DNA of 5,103 nt. Origin: Flavipsychrobacter stenotrophus (lineage in GTDB: Bacteria > Bacteroidota > Bacteroidia > Chitinophagales > Chitinophagaceae). Location of the stretch: the NCBI GenBank assembly GCA_947372365.1, contig CANBTK010000221.1:1-5103 (forward strand), read 5' to 3'. The notes under the pieces are model-generated. The model saw nothing but the letters and a program-made list of their open reading frames with translations. It had not been told where the DNA came from and did not search any database. Each line of letters starts with the position of its first letter. The first letter of the stretch is position 1. Below, piece by piece: positions 4,374 through 5,103 of this stretch. The position numbers and the translations under genes are program-made.

Positions 4374-5027
4374 CTAAAACTTCCTCACAAAATCTAAATC
4401 AAAATCTTCAAGGCTGCTGAGTTTAGCATCAGCCAGGGAGAACCTTGGGTCGTCAAAATGGTTGGCATCAGGCACCACTACCACCTTCATACGGGCAGCC
4501 ACGCCGGCAACCATGCCATTTACCGAATCTTCCAATACCAGGCAGTCATGCGGCTTAGAGCCCAGGGCTGAAGCACAATGCAGGAACACAGCAGGGTGCG
4601 GCTTGCCAAGGGCTACCGCATCGGCCGATGTTATTTCATCAAAATACTTCGTAAGCCCAAAATAACTTACCAGGGCATCAATCATATGCCTGGGCGATGA
4701 TGAAGCCAGCCCTACCTTATATTTATGTTCCCGCAGCATTTGCAGCGACTGCTCCACCCCTTTCAGCACCATGCCGCTCTTTTTTGAAGCAGCTATGATA
4801 TCTTCCAGTATCTCATCAGCAATAGCCTTTGGCGAATTGCCCTCCCATGGGTAGTGCCGCGCCCAGTGGTCGGTAACCTCATATATGCGCAGCCCGGTAG
4901 TTTCCTTAAAACGCTCTTTGGTGATAGGTATTTTGTGCTTGTGGGCCACCCGCATCATACTCACGCCCCACAAAGGCTCAGTATCCAGCAGCAAGCCATC
5001 CATATCATATAAAACAGTAGTAATCAT
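4374..5027 (-). CDS. hxpB: HAD-family sugar/polyol phosphatase, HxpB (YniC)-like
   Basis: HAD subfamily IA hydrolase, 217 aa, close in layout to E. coli HxpB/YniC (222 aa), which dephosphorylates 2-deoxyglucose-6-phosphate and hexitol phosphates in the cytoplasm. Motif I is DMDGLLLDTEPLW (8-20) with nucleophile D8 and acid/base D10. A helical cap follows (about 16-85) with the HxpB-like GLRIYEVTDHW and PW. Motif II is GLASSSP (106-112, S109), motif III K142 in GKPHP, and motif IV E166-D167 in LEDSVNGM. The tail DPRFSLADAKLSSL (193-206) also resembles HxpB. The exact substrate is inferred. A GTG at 5054 would add nine residues, but it lies upstream of the promoter -7 box (5035-5042), so ATG 5027 is preferred. 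Ends with TAG. It is unrelated in function to the ribosomal genes and lies 241 bp upstream of infA. Confidence 0.9.
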   Translation of the reverse strand: MITTVLYDMDGLLLDTEPLWGVSMMRVAHKHKIPITKERFKETTGLRIYEVTDHWARHYPWEGNSPKAIADEILEDIIAASKKSGMVLKGVEQSLQMLREHKYKVGLASSSPRHMIDALVSYFGLTKYFDEITSADAVALGKPHPAVFLHCASALGSKPHDCLVLEDSVNGMVAGVAARMKVVVVPDANHFDDPRFSLADAKLSSLEDFDLDFVRKF

Positions 5028-5034
5028 GAGGCGG

Positions 5035-5064
5035 CAAAGGTAGGGCGCAAACACCTATTATAAA
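5035..5064 (-). promoter_or_regulatory. Bacteroidota-type promoter of the phosphatase gene
   Basis: TACCTTTG (5042-5035 on the minus strand) is a full match to the TAnnTTTG -7 consensus. TTTA (5064-5061), 18 nt upstream, is a near match to the TTTG -33 box. The -7 box ends only 7 bp before the ATG (5027), so the mRNA should start at or within a few bases of the start codon. Confidence 0.6.
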
Positions 5065-5072
5065 GGTAGGGC
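5036..5072. repeat. 11-bp direct repeat spanning the phosphatase promoter
   Basis: AAAGGTAGGGC occurs at 5036-5046 and again at 5062-5072, 26 bp apart start to start. The first copy contains most of the -7 box; the second coincides with the -33 position and reads TACCTTTA on the minus strand, itself a near -7 box. It could be a duplicated promoter or a paired regulator site. Confidence 0.6.
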
Positions 5073-5093
5073 AGCCGCTTTTTAAGAAGCTGC
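5071..5093. repeat. Short interrupted palindrome at the right edge
   Basis: GCAGC (5071-5075) pairs with GCTGC (5089-5093), and CTT (5078-5080) with AAG (5084-5086) inside, separated by a small internal loop. No T-tract follows on the minus strand, so terminator function for an upstream gene is weakly supported. The window ends ten bases later. Confidence 0.3.
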
Positions 5094-5103
5094 TAACTAA
5101 AGG

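Noticed and set aside
5028..5054. GTG start that would lengthen the HAD phosphatase by nine residues
   Set aside because: The stretch contains the promoter -7 box, and the HAD motif I is normally only a few residues from the N-terminus, as with the ATG at 5027.
1..5103. An undescribed multi-gene system (defence, mobile element, secondary metabolism)
   Set aside because: All confident genes are housekeeping ribosomal, transcription and initiation genes plus one common phosphatase; no transposase, integrase, toxin or unknown gene is visible.

Overview
The window holds the end of a ribosomal-protein cluster, the classical alpha operon, with every gene on the minus strand, so transcription runs from high to low coordinates. 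The order is hxpB-like HAD phosphatase, then infA (IF-1), rpmJ (bL36), rpsM (uS13), rpsK (uS11), rpsD (uS4), rpoA (RNA polymerase alpha) and rplQ (bL17). The protein sequences, the A-rich start regions without Shine-Dalgarno sequences, and two promoter-like sites with a TAnnTTTG -7 box all point to the phylum Bacteroidota. The alpha subunit looks closer to Chitinophagaceae/Sphingobacteria than to Flavobacterium, but that finer placement is only an impression.

Region by region: 1-187 is the left edge, with no gene I can support. 188-217 is a strong rho-independent terminator that closes the operon behind rplQ (250-795). 796-968 is a 173-bp spacer with a 22-pair AT-rich palindrome and an isolated strong SD-like sequence. 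rpoA is 969-1973. rpsD is 2042-2647, preceded by a 167-bp spacer that holds a candidate structured leader, a 14-bp tandem repeat and a REP-like palindrome. rpsK is 2815-3216, followed upstream by a GC-rich structured spacer. rpsM is 3320-3700, the short rpmJ is 3739-3855, and infA is 3914-4132. 4133-4373 carries the infA promoter, a terminator-like nested hairpin whose U-tract overlaps the promoter -33 region, and a long-looped inverted repeat. The HAD phosphatase is 4374-5027 and has its own promoter-like site almost at its start codon.

The seven operon genes serve the core of gene expression. IF-1 acts in translation initiation; S13, S11 and S4 belong to the small subunit; L36 and L17 belong to the large subunit; alpha is the assembly scaffold of RNA polymerase. 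The phosphatase is functionally unrelated (sugar-phosphate or polyol-phosphate hydrolysis), and a terminator plus a promoter appear to separate it from them. The genes themselves are ordinary and intact. What stands out lies in the spacers, which are long for a ribosomal operon (58, 38, 103, 167, 68 and 173 bp) and carry several different palindromes, most of them at or just behind stop codons. I did not find an undescribed multi-gene system; the best candidate for something new is RNA-level regulation or repeat insertion in these spacers.
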